DNA of 64,000 bases from Spongospora subterranea f. sp. subterranea (taxonomy: Eukaryota > Endomyxa: Phytomyxea > Phytomyxea > Plasmodiophorida): positions 41,020-105,019 of the forward strand of contig JAUGWO010000090.1 of assembly GCA_049724395.1 (NCBI GenBank), given 5' to 3'. Of this stretch, positions 1-10,700 are shown one piece after another. Under the pieces are notes generated by a model. It saw only the letters and a list, made by a program, of their open reading frames with translations, was not told the origin of the DNA and ran no database searches. How positions within the stretch are numbered: position 1 is the stretch's first letter; the number at the start of each line of letters is the position of its first letter. Both the position numbers and the translations under genes were made by a program.

Positions 1-547
1 ATCTACAGGTGGCACCAGCAGACAAAAAACTACCTCCGTTGCCCTCTCCAAACCCAAGAGCCAAATCGCAAACCGATTGAGCACACGATTTGACACGAAG
101 TTTTTCATTATACGCGAACCAGTGGTTCTGGGATTGGATTCTGGCGTGTTCGATAAGAGTTCGGGCATCAGCAGTTAAACCGGAGATTGCAGTTCCAATG
201 TGGTGGTCAATCTCAACAATTTTCTGGATGGATGATGGCTCCAATAGCTTCGAAGAGACTCGCTTCTCAACGGCGAGAACCACCCCATCCTTGACTTGAA
301 TACCGATGGCTGTGGAACCCAGCTGAAATTTCTCTCAATAACATCCAAAAAAGCGATACCGAAAAACGACACCTTAATCGCTTCCATAGCATATTCGACT
401 TGAAACAATCGGCCCTCAGGGCTGAACGTGTTCACACCCTGATCAGGCCACATCAGTACCAATTCCGAACAACAAGGTGGCATTGCCCTGACGAAAACGA
501 GAGCGCGTTTCCATTACCTGATCATAATCGCTTCGTGTCAGAAACAT
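1..547 (-). CDS. PSMA5: Proteasome subunit alpha type-5 (20S core), 5' part, runs off the left edge
   Basis: A ring subunit of the 20S proteasome. Exon 1 (about 547-518) encodes [11 protein letters not shown] short GT-AG intron follows, then an exon carrying the alpha-subunit signature [21 protein letters not shown] second intron of about 47 nt leads to an exon with [43 protein letters not shown] and NHWFAYNE, closely matching alpha-5 in order and spacing. Another intron begins near position 34, after the GEGNGG motif, and its acceptor lies at about position 3, so the rest of the gene is outside the window. The start is the methionine of the conserved MFLTRS N-terminus. Only about half of the usual ~240 residues is visible. 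Family assignment is very secure. Confidence 0.93.
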
Positions 548-2683
548 TCCGAGATCGTTGTCGACAGAATAAGTTAATCAAAATGATCAAGGAATTAGTG
601 TGTGTGTGAGAGAGAGAGAGGAGATACTGATACGGACGGGGCAGAAGTGGGCGCAGCCAATCATTAGCAACATAATCACTGATTCTGTCGCGCACTATCA
701 TTGTACAAACAGTAAATGCGCAGTCGGTGCTGCGTACACTGTAGGGGGTTCCCACCTGTCCCTGGCGCAAAATTGCACCTGCCCATGGCGCAATCAAATG
801 CCGTTCAAATTCCTAGCGCGTTATGGGGTTTGTGGATCACCAATGGGCGTGCCACCTGCCAATGCTTGCTCGACTTCGTCCGGCATTTGGGTAAATCCAG
901 GTCGCGCCAGCACCAGGTCTGGATGAGGACCCACCACGGAACACCTCCGTTCCACCATAAGGTCTTCAGAGTTCCCAATGTCATAGCAATCTCATATCCG
1001 AAACCGGCGTGATTCGGTTTGTGCGAGAAATAGGCCCTTTGAAAGGACGATGTTCGTCGGTTTCCAATCGGTCAAACAGTACAGCAAACGGTGACTACAG
1101 TTTTCATAACTGTCGTTGACATCATTTTTGAAAACAACTGTTTAGTTGGTGTTGAGGAAACTTGTAATTTTCCGAGGGATCATAGCTTGAGCTAATTAAG
1201 TAGAGCCACGAGCCGCACGGGAAGGCGTGGCGCCAACACTCCCCCCTCGAGCGAGTGATTATGCTCAGGTGCGGTTGACAGAGAGGCGATACCTTCCGAT
1301 GAAATCACTTCCGGCCAGTAGTTGAACATGGCGGGACTCGAACGACTTTAATCGCAAACATGGTCGTTTCAGAGGCCAATGCTCCACCACCGACACGATC
1401 GCGGGTCCATTTACAACGCCCCTGCGAGCAACCGACTTCCATCGGGAGGGTGTCGCCGCTTCTGGCGACCGCGCCGGAACGTCAGCACTCGCCCGAGGGA
1501 GATGGAGATGGGTGACGCCACCCATTCTTTCCAGACGGGCTCGTGCGTCCAAGAATGACGCTGAGAGAGGCAACTGGTTTCATGTGGTGGATCCAGAATC
1601 AAGCTATTGTCGTTGGCAATCGTCATTGAGAATGAGAGTTCCTTCGCTGCATATTGTCTGCGCTCTGTCATATTCACAGGAGTTTTCATCATCACCGATA
1701 TGAACGACGGCACTATTGCACCTCAGTCTTTCAATACATATGATCAACAGGACGACACCCTTTACCCGATTTTTGAGAGTTTTAACAGGTATTGTCGTGG
1801 TGCAATACCAACGTACTCAAACAACATAGGGCGGAAGCGCCCGCAAAACGAGCTGTTTATGAAACCAGCAGTCGTGATTACTAAAGGCAATGAAGGCGCT
1901 ATGTGAGATCGTGTATTCCGAACTCAAATACTGATATCAGAGAGGGAAAGTGTTTCCTCCGTTGAAGCGATATTAAACGCCTTTCCATAGCGAAACCATT
2001 CCAATGGCGAGGGCCGCCATCATCACCACCTTTGACTCGGCGATCACCGAATTTACCGATCAGTTTTTTGTGGATGATGTTGAGATAGACGCCCGGATGC
2101 CCTGAATTTCTCAGTGCGAACCTGAGACTGATGACATGGGAGAACGGTCATCATTTCGGATGGCGTTCTGCGAAATCCGGGGCTGGTGAATGGGTTTGAA
2201 TAGCTTCTGTCAGACAATGGTGAAGCAGTTTGTCGTTCCTGCTACCAGCTGCTGTTGGCCTGCCGCGTGCAGCCCAACGCGCGCGAACGGATCTGCCCGT
2301 TCGCGGTCGCTCCTTAGCTCGGGGGTCCAGTGTAGCAAATCGAGATCGGGCTCGTTACGACTCGGTGAGCGCGGTGGTCAATGTGGAGCCCATTGTCCAA
2401 TGGAGTATTTGATTGATATTGACCGACGAAAGCATTGCCGCCTGTCCTGGTTCCTCGCCAATATTTAACGAGAGCTGGGCAAATTCACACTGTCAACGCG
2501 TACAAACATATACAACGACAAAAGAGTATCGGTGGCGAAGGCGAATTCGTAATACAAGAAAGGTATAAGTTGATGTGAAGTTGTGCGTCATTCTAGCGAT
2601 ATTTGGTCAGCGTTGTCTGAACGTTGCTTTGTGTGCAAAGCGTATGGATTCTCAGACATCTTCAATACATCATACAGTTTATA
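548..2683. other. 2.1 kb with no supported gene
   Basis: A short TG/AG microsatellite lies at about 599-622, just upstream of PSMA5. Several open stretches exist but none shows a recognisable domain. The two most gene-like are a 34-codon ATG frame at about 2003-2107 (begins MARAAIITTFDSAI) and a frame from about 1700 to 1906 (MNDGTIAPQSF...). Either could be an isolated exon or chance. A tRNA-like stretch at 1329-1400 was examined and rejected. I see no other structure. Confidence 0.4.
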
Positions 2684-3676
2684 CTATTTGGATTGAACAT
2701 AGTGCACAAAACGGCTGAGTTCGCGTTTTTTGTGGCGCAACGACCGCGACCGGTTCCGAACAGAACTGGGAAACCCGTGTTCCAATATGAGATCGGTCAC
2801 TCGATGATTAGCGATCAGTGATTTGGCAATCTGGTGCTGGCCTTTGGCCATCGCCTGTCGTATTGGTTCATTGTCGCCATATGTTGGGTCCGAGCGACCA
2901 TCTTGCAGCAGCAAATCCAGGATTTTCCGCTGGTGATAATGAACCGCCAACAGAATCGGATTCAGACGCCCGGTGTCATTAGGATCCACACGATTGTCGT
3001 CCAACAATGCTCGACAAACATGCACAGATCCCCCCTTGACCGCTTCGAGCAACGCCGCGTTCGACGACGCCGACGGAGACACGCGCCCATCGTCCAACAA
3101 GGCGCGAACAACGGAAACCTTGCCAGACGCGACTGCGGCGACCATGGCTTGTTGACCCCGGGCGAGCGGATCAACGCGGGCATCGCGCAGAAGGCGCTTG
3201 ACCATCGTGGCATCGCCGCGACCGCAAACCGCCATCAGGGCCTCGTTGCGATTTTGCTGGGGTTCGGCGCCCGGTGCCGACAACCAGAGCTCGAGCAATT
3301 CCACCGAATTATACCCGATCACGCTGGCAAGTCTCACGATTTTACCAGCGAAATATGGCCGTCCGAAGCAGATAGCGGCGAAGTCGTACATCGCGTGTCG
3401 CATGAAAATCTGGAGGAACTGGTGGAAGGTTCGTTGGTCGTTGATCGGCTGGCGCCTGTGAATCACCCCCTTGGCCAGGTCAAGTACGGCCATGGCGATG
3501 GCCGAGCGGGGAACTAAACACGACCAACGAATTCTCCAGATAATCTGTTGACGGAGCAGGGCGTACAAATGGTCATCCGCCCACAGGGCGGCCAGTTCCT
3601 GAAGCGCATCTGGATCGATCCACGATAGCACCTCATTCTGCAAATCAACCGGTAAAATTATGAACAGTTTCATCAT
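2684..3676 (-). CDS. F-box-like / ankyrin-repeat protein
   Basis: Single-exon frame of 330 residues starting at the double Met MMKLFIILPVDLQNEVLS. The N-terminus (about residues 3-45, LPVDLQNEVLSWIDPDALQELAAL) resembles an F-box-like helical start. From about residue 130 it carries ankyrin-type repeats of the form VVRALLDDGRVSPSASSNAALLEAV, VCRALLDDNRVDP and LLLQDGRSDPTYGDNEPIRQA, ending with a basic tail. Ankyrin repeats bind proteins, and the F-box-like start suggests, by inference only, a substrate adaptor of an SCF-type ubiquitin ligase. The frame stays open upstream of the chosen Met to about 3886, but those codons look non-coding. Repeat chemistry of this type (DxRVDP) is common in large ankyrin families of plasmodiophorids. 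Target unknown. Confidence 0.72.
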   Translation of the reverse strand: MMKLFIILPVDLQNEVLSWIDPDALQELAALWADDHLYALLRQQIIWRIRWSCLVPRSAIAMAVLDLAKGVIHRRQPINDQRTFHQFLQIFMRHAMYDFAAICFGRPYFAGKIVRLASVIGYNSVELLELWLSAPGAEPQQNRNEALMAVCGRGDATMVKRLLRDARVDPLARGQQAMVAAVASGKVSVVRALLDDGRVSPSASSNAALLEAVKGGSVHVCRALLDDNRVDPNDTGRLNPILLAVHYHQRKILDLLLQDGRSDPTYGDNEPIRQAMAKGQHQIAKSLIANHRVTDLILEHGFPSSVRNRSRSLRHKKRELSRFVHYVQSK

Positions 3677-5162
3677 GTTGTCTGAACAACATTTGGAAGA
3701 ATGATGCCCAATCGTCTTTTTGTGTGCTTTTCCGATGCGACGTCGAGATCGCCACATTTCTATTGAGGACCAATCATTGAAAACCGCATCAACGCCGTTG
3801 CTGTTGCGGTGGACCAATCGTGGACCAATCATTGAGCAGCGCGCTGATGTCGGGATGGACCCCACACCGTTCATTACGCGGCACAATCATCTCCGGGAAA
3901 ACAAGCGAAAGCCACAACCCCCATGGTTTGGTAGCGCCATTCCCACAGTTCGATCGATCAAGTGCAGAAATTGAGGCGGTTTCCGACGGTCGGAATACAG
4001 GAGCGTTTTATCGCGACGACCACTTATGTGTTTGAGCAAATCAGGGTAGTTCGAGGAGCGGCGATTGCAGATTCGTGATTTTGGCATTGAATGCCAGATC
4101 GATCGCCGATATTGCCGCTGAGCGACGGTCTGAGGAAAGAGAATGTCAAGACATGATACAGCATCGAGGCGATACAGTTGCGAAGATCGTCATGGGCAGT
4201 CGCGATCGGCGAGTTTTATCGATCACCGGCGAGGTCAAGCTCTCGTAGTATTGCCAAATGGAACCGGGAATTTCAGAAGTATATATGGCGTATTGCTGAA
4301 AACACGACAGTAATCCATTGGCAATGTATGATGAGCACGTGGGGGATTAGAATCCGCTTACTTTGCACATATCTCACGTTTAAGGCTGGCATTTGCTCAA
4401 ACGTAGGGGCTGGACTGCTGGGATTGTAAACCGCTCGACAACATGCTCCCAAATTCAGCGAGACGTCGTCCATTGATTCGATGTCGTCTGTTGAATACAA
4501 TCGATCTCATCTGAAAAATTGCGTTCCCCGTCGTTATCGCTTTTAACGAGCTAGACGCTCGACGAGGAACTGCGTCTCGCTACGTGAACCCCATGTTATA
4601 AAACATTGTTCCTGGCTAGGGGGATGGTGAAGCCGATAAACCTTCTGACATCCGAGTCAAGCGGCAAGCACATGTTTTACGCCCGTCCTTCCAGCCTTCA
4701 AACCAACGCTGAAAACAATCTTAAACACGAGCTTGCTGCGTCCAAAAAACGCTAAAAAAAAAAAACCATTCATTGCAAATGTCAATGAAAGCTGTGAAAA
4801 TGAGGATAAAGTGCGTGAAATAGATGGCCCCCGTCCATCCACTGTCATTTGAATGACCAACGGCGCCAGCGTCAGAGTGATCATGAAACGATTACACGAG
4901 TAGAGTGGACGCCGTCCGGGTAACATCATAGCAGGGCGAGTTGCGACATCTCCAGCACTTCCAGTCACAGGGCCAACACATCTCCTGTTTTAGGGCGGGG
5001 CCCACTCTAGAAACGTCAGTTGACGGGACTGCGTCTCCCAGTTACAGGGCTACATCTCCCCACCAGTCAAGGGCTGCATCGCGGATTGGGTTTTCGTCAC
5101 TCATCATCAGGGAATTGCGGTTTTATTCTGCAAAAATCAGATTGGTCAATAGCCGTCTTCCA
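3677..5162. other. 1.5 kb intergenic region, short degenerate repeats near its right end
   Basis: No frame here looks coding. Between about 4940 and 5080 there are imperfect short repeats of the type AGT(T/C)ACAGGGC-N-ACATCTCC and CAGTCAAGGGCTGCATC. The frame of the downstream EYA-like gene is open leftwards to about 4941 across these repeats, so an N-terminal extension of that gene cannot be excluded. The A-rich run at about 4754-4764 is simple sequence. Confidence 0.4.
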
Positions 5163-6993
5163 ATGGCTGACGACCAATTGCTGTCTTTCACTGACAAATA
5201 TTGGCAGCTCGAAGATGAAGGCGAACGTCGCGTCTTGTGCGAGGAATTTCTCCATTCCCTGATTTCAACTTCCCGCTCCTCTCCTGATAAATTAATGATG
5301 GTTTTGGAGGTATTTGACCGGTTGTCAGATAGCGATGCGTGGGCACTGTTCAAACAAATTGCAGGTATAGCCCCTCAATATCGAGAAAGTCTAACTGCAA
5401 TATTGAACATGATTTTAGGACCGAGACTTTGTCGAATTCTGTCTCGTTCAGCGATATCTGCCTCGGTTGCAAGCGGCAAGTGCAAAATTTCAGACATTCG
5501 GGTCAAGTTGCTGTTTTGGCAGACGAACCAAATATTTGAGCGTAATCACATACAAAATGCGATAAAAGTTCTAGAAAATGTTGAAAGTACGGTGAAAGAA
5601 AGAAGGTTAGACGTGACGGGCCTATACATTTTCATATTTGTTGATAATGATATCAGTACTTCAAAAGTAAAAGCCAAGGCGACAGAGTTTTCCTTTGAAG
5701 ATGCCAGGAACTCGCAAAAGAAGCAACGCTTGGATAATACTCTACGGCCAAAAAACGAGCCGGACTCTGCTGAGTTTTTGGAAGTATGGCAAAGGTTCCA
5801 AATCAGCAATCAAACATCGACTTTGTTACTTAACTGATGTTCAGAGTTTGCGACTGGGATGGAAAGGTTCCGTATCAAGGCGCGATTGATTTCGGTCTTG
5901 GATGTCATGTTTATCGTGCAGAGAGCAATGATGATGCAGATTCCCAGTCAGCCTCAGCGACCCACAACATTGTATGGTCAGCTTTTCGATTGTATTTCCA
6001 TTTGTTTACATGTTGTTGCTAGTGCAGTACGTATGGGATCTCGATGAGACTCTGATTTTGCTGAATAGCCTCATGGATTTGAAACGATATTCGGAAAGGT
6101 GAATTGTTACCGTATACGTCGTAGCCTTCTGAAATGCGCTAAGGTTCACTTGGGATGATGAAGAGAGGGTCAAGCTGCTGGGAGATACCCTGTGCAATCA
6201 CATTTTTGACATTGCAGACAACTGGTTCTTTTTCAAACAATTAGAGCAATGTGATCAAGTACGACTGTGATTGTGACTCATATTGCAACAATGAAATGAG
6301 CATTTATCTTAGGTCCACGTCGACTCGCTTAGCAATTCAGACGACTTTGTTTTGTTGGATGGTTATAATTTTAACCAGGAGCTAACGATTGGGATGAATG
6401 GAAAAACTGATGAACGCCTCCTTTCATATCGATACCGAGAATTGCGGTCACGATATAAAAAACCGTTGACTGAGATGGTTTCAAGGCACCATGATTTGTT
6501 GAACGCCGTAAATGAGGTCGATTCCCTGTCGAATGGATGGCTGTCGCTGTCAAGATACATTCTTGAAGGTAGAGCACGTAGTTCCCAAACGTGCAGTCGA
6601 TTGGTAACCTGCCGGTACAGAGATTTGGGGATCTAGTGGTGGCACCAACGTTCTTGTCTCTTCTGGACAACTCATTCCTACATTGGTTAAATTGATAGTT
6701 TTTGGCCTTTCCCCATTTATTCCAGTTGAAAATGTATATAGGTAATGACTTGTTTGCTGAACAACGTTCTACTTAATCAATGTGGCAGTTCACGTGACGT
6801 CTCAAAGAAAACGGTGTTCTGCACAATCCTGCAAAGATTCGGGGCAAAATGCAACTACAAGGTGATTGGCGACGACATTGAAGAAGAACTAGCCTGTGCC
6901 GAGTTCTCCAATGGCCATGCTCAAGTCGCTTTCACACGCATCAGAACTATTGACGACCTCAGTATGTTCTCTCAAAGTATCAATACAGGTTGA
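5163..6993 (+). CDS. EYA: Eyes-absent (EYA) family HAD phosphatase with an extra N-terminal domain
   Basis: The C-terminal half is an EYA domain: YVWDLDETLILLNSLM (DxDxT nucleophile motif, near 6030), then FFFKQLEQCDQVHVDSLS, YNFNQEL, LLVSSGQLIP-type and a VIGDDIEEE box (HAD motif near 6865). Introns of about 40-55 nt separate these blocks. The N-terminal exon from ATG 5163 (MADDQLLSFTDKYWQL...) has helices ending in KLLFWQTNQIFERNHIQNAI, faintly like the last helix of a CID (RNA polymerase II CTD-interaction) domain. It joins the EYA part by a 50-nt intron (about 5795-5844) in phase, and the TGA at 5835 would fall inside this intron. If that intron is not used, two genes overlap by one base (TGATG, 5835-5839). 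EYA proteins are Asp-based tyrosine phosphatases. The substrate here is unknown. Confidence 0.8.
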
Positions 6994-7224
6994 ACCAGTT
7001 ACACAGTTTAGCTGAACCATATCCTGTATCTGCGTGTGCACAGTGTGCCACAGTACAAAGCGACTGTCGACTCGTCCCGGTGTTTCAGGTCGGGACGATG
7101 TGCCATCCACGACGCGGAATGTCAGTGTGTGACGAGGGGACGCCGAAGTTGCTGTGCTGTGTGTGAATGGGGTAACATGTTCATTCGATTATTGTGAAAG
7201 CGATTGCACAGTTCATCAAAGGGA

Positions 7225-7647
7225 ATGGCATTACAACGACCTCAATGCTGCAAGGCTAACCTTGAACAAGGGCTCGTTGTCGCAGGATGCTTCAGCTTGT
7301 TGATGGGCATTGTCATCGTCAAAGACATCATCGTTTCGTTCCGCCCCGATGCCCGCGGACAAGGCCTATCTCAAAGACTCTGGTTGTTGATCTTGCTGGC
7401 GTTCATTTCGGGCTCTAGTTTTATTTGGATTCGTGCTTCCTACAAACGAGGGAAACTAATGGCAAAACTGTCTGTCCTGGTTTCTTTTCTAGGTCTGTTT
7501 ATGGCGGTAGCTAGTTCTATTCTATACAGCTCGAATTGGGTATTTGCTACACCCCTATATATCTACATGCTTTGGGCCACGACATCATTCTATTCTAAAA
7601 TTAATGACGAAGAGGCGACGGCAATTCTCCCGGAATTCGACATGTAA
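7225..7647 (+). CDS. Small four-helix membrane protein, unknown
   Basis: Single-exon frame of 140 residues from ATG 7225 (MALQRPQCCKANLEQ). Four hydrophobic segments are visible: about residues 12-31 (LVVAGCFSLLMGIVIV), 46-63 (LWLLILLAFISGSSFIWI), 74-94 (LSVLVSFLGLFMAVASSILY) and 99-114 (FATPLYIYMLWATTSFY). The C-terminal tail is acidic (INDEEATAILPEFDM). The pattern suggests a tetraspan endomembrane protein with both ends on the cytoplasmic side. It lies about 230 bp after the EYA gene on the same strand. I do not recognise the family. Confidence 0.6.
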   Translation: MALQRPQCCKANLEQGLVVAGCFSLLMGIVIVKDIIVSFRPDARGQGLSQRLWLLILLAFISGSSFIWIRASYKRGKLMAKLSVLVSFLGLFMAVASSILYSSNWVFATPLYIYMLWATTSFYSKINDEEATAILPEFDM

Positions 7648-7744
7648 AGTTATCAACATTCTACCTAATCTTGCTACATATATATAGTTGGCATTTGCGA
7701 CGGTTTTTTCACATCAACATAAAAAGCTTTATCTATTTCAGACT

Positions 7745-10700
7745 TCATATAACTTCAACATTGATAAGATGATTAGTGATTTCCGGGCGGTCGTCAATCC
7801 ATGATTGAAATGATGCGGCAAAATGTTGCGGCCCGCAATCCCACAGGTAGGCATTGAATGCGATAAGATAGAAATATCGAACAAGAAACTGTTTGGAGCG
7901 AATGCTGCACTCTTCCCTGGCAGCTTGCGTAACCGCCGATGTAGAACGCTGTTTCATTTCCAGGATGATAAGTCTAAGGTTTTGCATGACACTAGACACT
8001 GATAAACCAAACAGTCATTGAATGATCGACTCTTGCGACAAACCTGCACAAATCGATAACTCGATCAGTTTCGGCTTTGATGGCGGGTCCATTCGGCAGG
8101 ACTCGGATGAGACTTTGAATTGCCTTGTAAAATCCAGCAGAGTGATCACTCACCTGAACCTGGTCAACGGGCGCAAACATTCAAGCGCAACAATCTTACT
8201 ACGCTAGATATCGTTTCTGGTAGAGAGTTGTCTTCAAGAGCGATATTCGAACCTGGCCAGTGCAAGGAGAGTAAAGACGAAATCACCATTCCTGTAAAAT
8301 ATCAAACTGAGGCGAATTCACGGATCGCGCTGGAAATTTACTGACCGGTTGTCGTCCTGCCACGACCCATCTGACAGTTCCAGGCCACACAAAAATTGGA
8401 GCTCGGCGGCGTCGTCTTCAGAACGTTCAAAATTTGATCGAATGTCTCTATATAATGTAGGAAAAATTGTTAGAATTTGGCATTTTACGAAATCAGTAAA
8501 AATTTACACAAAAACGACAATGCCGAAAACAGACGTCTGATTACCAGGTAACGGGGCGTGCTCATCCGTAATCGGAATACGATGATACATCTGCTCGCCA
8601 AGCACAACGACCGTGAAAACATTTCACGACACCTGTATGTTTTAAAATGCGTCACCAAGACCGAACACTCGTGGGAGATTGACCCTACGTCAAAACGTCC
8701 TCAGCTCCATCAACATCTTCCCAGAACGAAATCAAGTTGCCGTCTTCCCCTTCATCATGCAGTAATATTCTTCCTCCATATTTTTTAGCTTCCTATCGAC
8801 AAGCTATAGTCTGAAAACGTCTGGAAAACACATTCCGCGGACCTCAAGAATATCACGCTTAAGCTGTTTTTCCATAGCTTCAACACGCCGGGTGGTGATT
8901 CCAGTATGAATCAGATTGGTGTACGGATTATCTACATCTCTGCGAACAGTAGGTATAAAGAAGCGAAAATGTTTACGCGCATAAATCACCTGAGAACAAA
9001 CGGGAAAGAGTTGATATAAAGTAATGGTTCTTCGCGTAGGTTCATCCACACCAGTTCGACCTCAGGCAAACGACTCTTAACTTGGGCAATAACATTTTTG
9101 ACGCCGATCTGCAAAAGCTTTAATCCCTGCATCTTAAAAAATGCCTAGATCAAACCTGTGTAGGGACAGCGACACCCACAATGCGCATGGTATCGATAAG
9201 ACGAAAGTTTGGCGCCCCTTCGAGAATCGGCAGAAGATCTTGACGCTGTGACCCGGGGAAATAATCCCCTTTAAGGACAGAAAGAGGGACAAGGACTGAC
9301 CCTGCAGAAAATGTTCAGTCTAGTGATATATTGAAGAAAATTAATGAAACCTGTTCTGTTTTCAAAAACTTGAGAGCTCTGATCCGTGGCTAAAATTGCT
9401 GGGAGTTTCACGGCGTCTAAAGGCTGATTTCTACAGTTTTCCATCCATAAACCAATTTCACCGCGGTTTGCTAACCAAGTCGAAAACGTAGTATCTGCCT
9501 GTAGAGCGATTATTCCAGTGAAAACTTGCGAAAAACATAGAACATACAGAGAGCTTGTTCTTGAACCGGTCATGTAAATATGAATTGACACAGACAAGAT
9601 AGGCATATCTGTCTTCGCAGTCAGTACCCAATATGAGTGAATACTAACACTTAACCTCTGTAAATACTGTACACATTTTTCCAGATAGACTTCAGATTGA
9701 GCAGCTGAGACCCGGTCTGTTTCCCATTTCATACGAGAATCGAAAATAACATCGCGCAAATGGTACACCGTCCCACACATGGAGATTGCATCATCCACTT
9801 CGCGGACGATGAGGCGCCCGTTTTTCAAAATCCGGGTTAGGCTCAAAATCGCTTTGCATCCTAATGGCATTTTCAGCTATTTTCGCAAAACTGTACTGCG
9901 GGTCACTGAAACTAGCTTACCTAACTGGAGAGAATCGACAGGCGCATGATCATTCGCGTCCATGGCAACTGGAGCATCATCTTTGACAGTCTTTACGTGC
10001 ATTAAGCCCATGTGCATCATGATCAATATAGACACCCTGACTCTTATGAGCGAGAAGTCCTGATGTTGTAGGCAAACTTACGTAACGGCAACAGCTGAAC
10101 GACCGCGACCATTCTAATCAACATAAAATTCAGCACTAGTACGAAGCGGTTGATGCGGAACCGACTTGGCAGTTGAAACATATTGCTGATCCTGGAATAA
10201 TGCTTGAAATGATTGTCTCAATCAGAGAATCGAACGATTTTGGGGTCGGAGCTGCAAATGCCTGCAGTGGAACGTGCTTATATATTAACCTATGCGAATT
10301 AGCGGTTTGTACTTGCTTTCAAGTGTTATCAACAAGACCTTATGTCCTTTCTTGTTTGTGCGATGTCAACAAAGACTTCAGAAGTAGTACGAACAGTAGC
10401 ATCGACGTCTCGGACAGTAAATCGATAGGGTTGAATACGTGATTTTGACATTTCTAAATGTAGCAAAACTGATCCGTTGTTGGCATCAGATTCTTTGATA
10501 ACGTCGGCCTGGGTGGGACCACATTGGTTAGAGAGATTAAAACTGGAAGCGATACAAGAAACCTTCAGGCGTTGTTCGATTTCAGCTAACCGAAAAGCCG
10601 TCAACCCGACTTCGAACTCTTTCAGCATTCTAAAAGAGTGATAATAATCTCTGAGAACAAAAGGATTGCCATCCAGAAAAAGAGTCGGTTCGGAAACGAG

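Noticed and set aside
1329-1400. tRNA-like sequence (minus): CGGTGGTGGAGCATTGG... and a T-loop-like TTCGAGTCCCGCC; alternatively a tRNA-primed binding site.
   Set aside because: The T-stem and acceptor stem do not pair and the anticodon stem is broken. As a primer-binding site it has no flanking long repeats or element genes. Probably chance or a very decayed tRNA relic.
2834-3517. Plus-strand frame of 227 residues opposite the ankyrin gene.
   Set aside because: Shadow of the minus-strand ankyrin repeats, Arg-rich and without homology.
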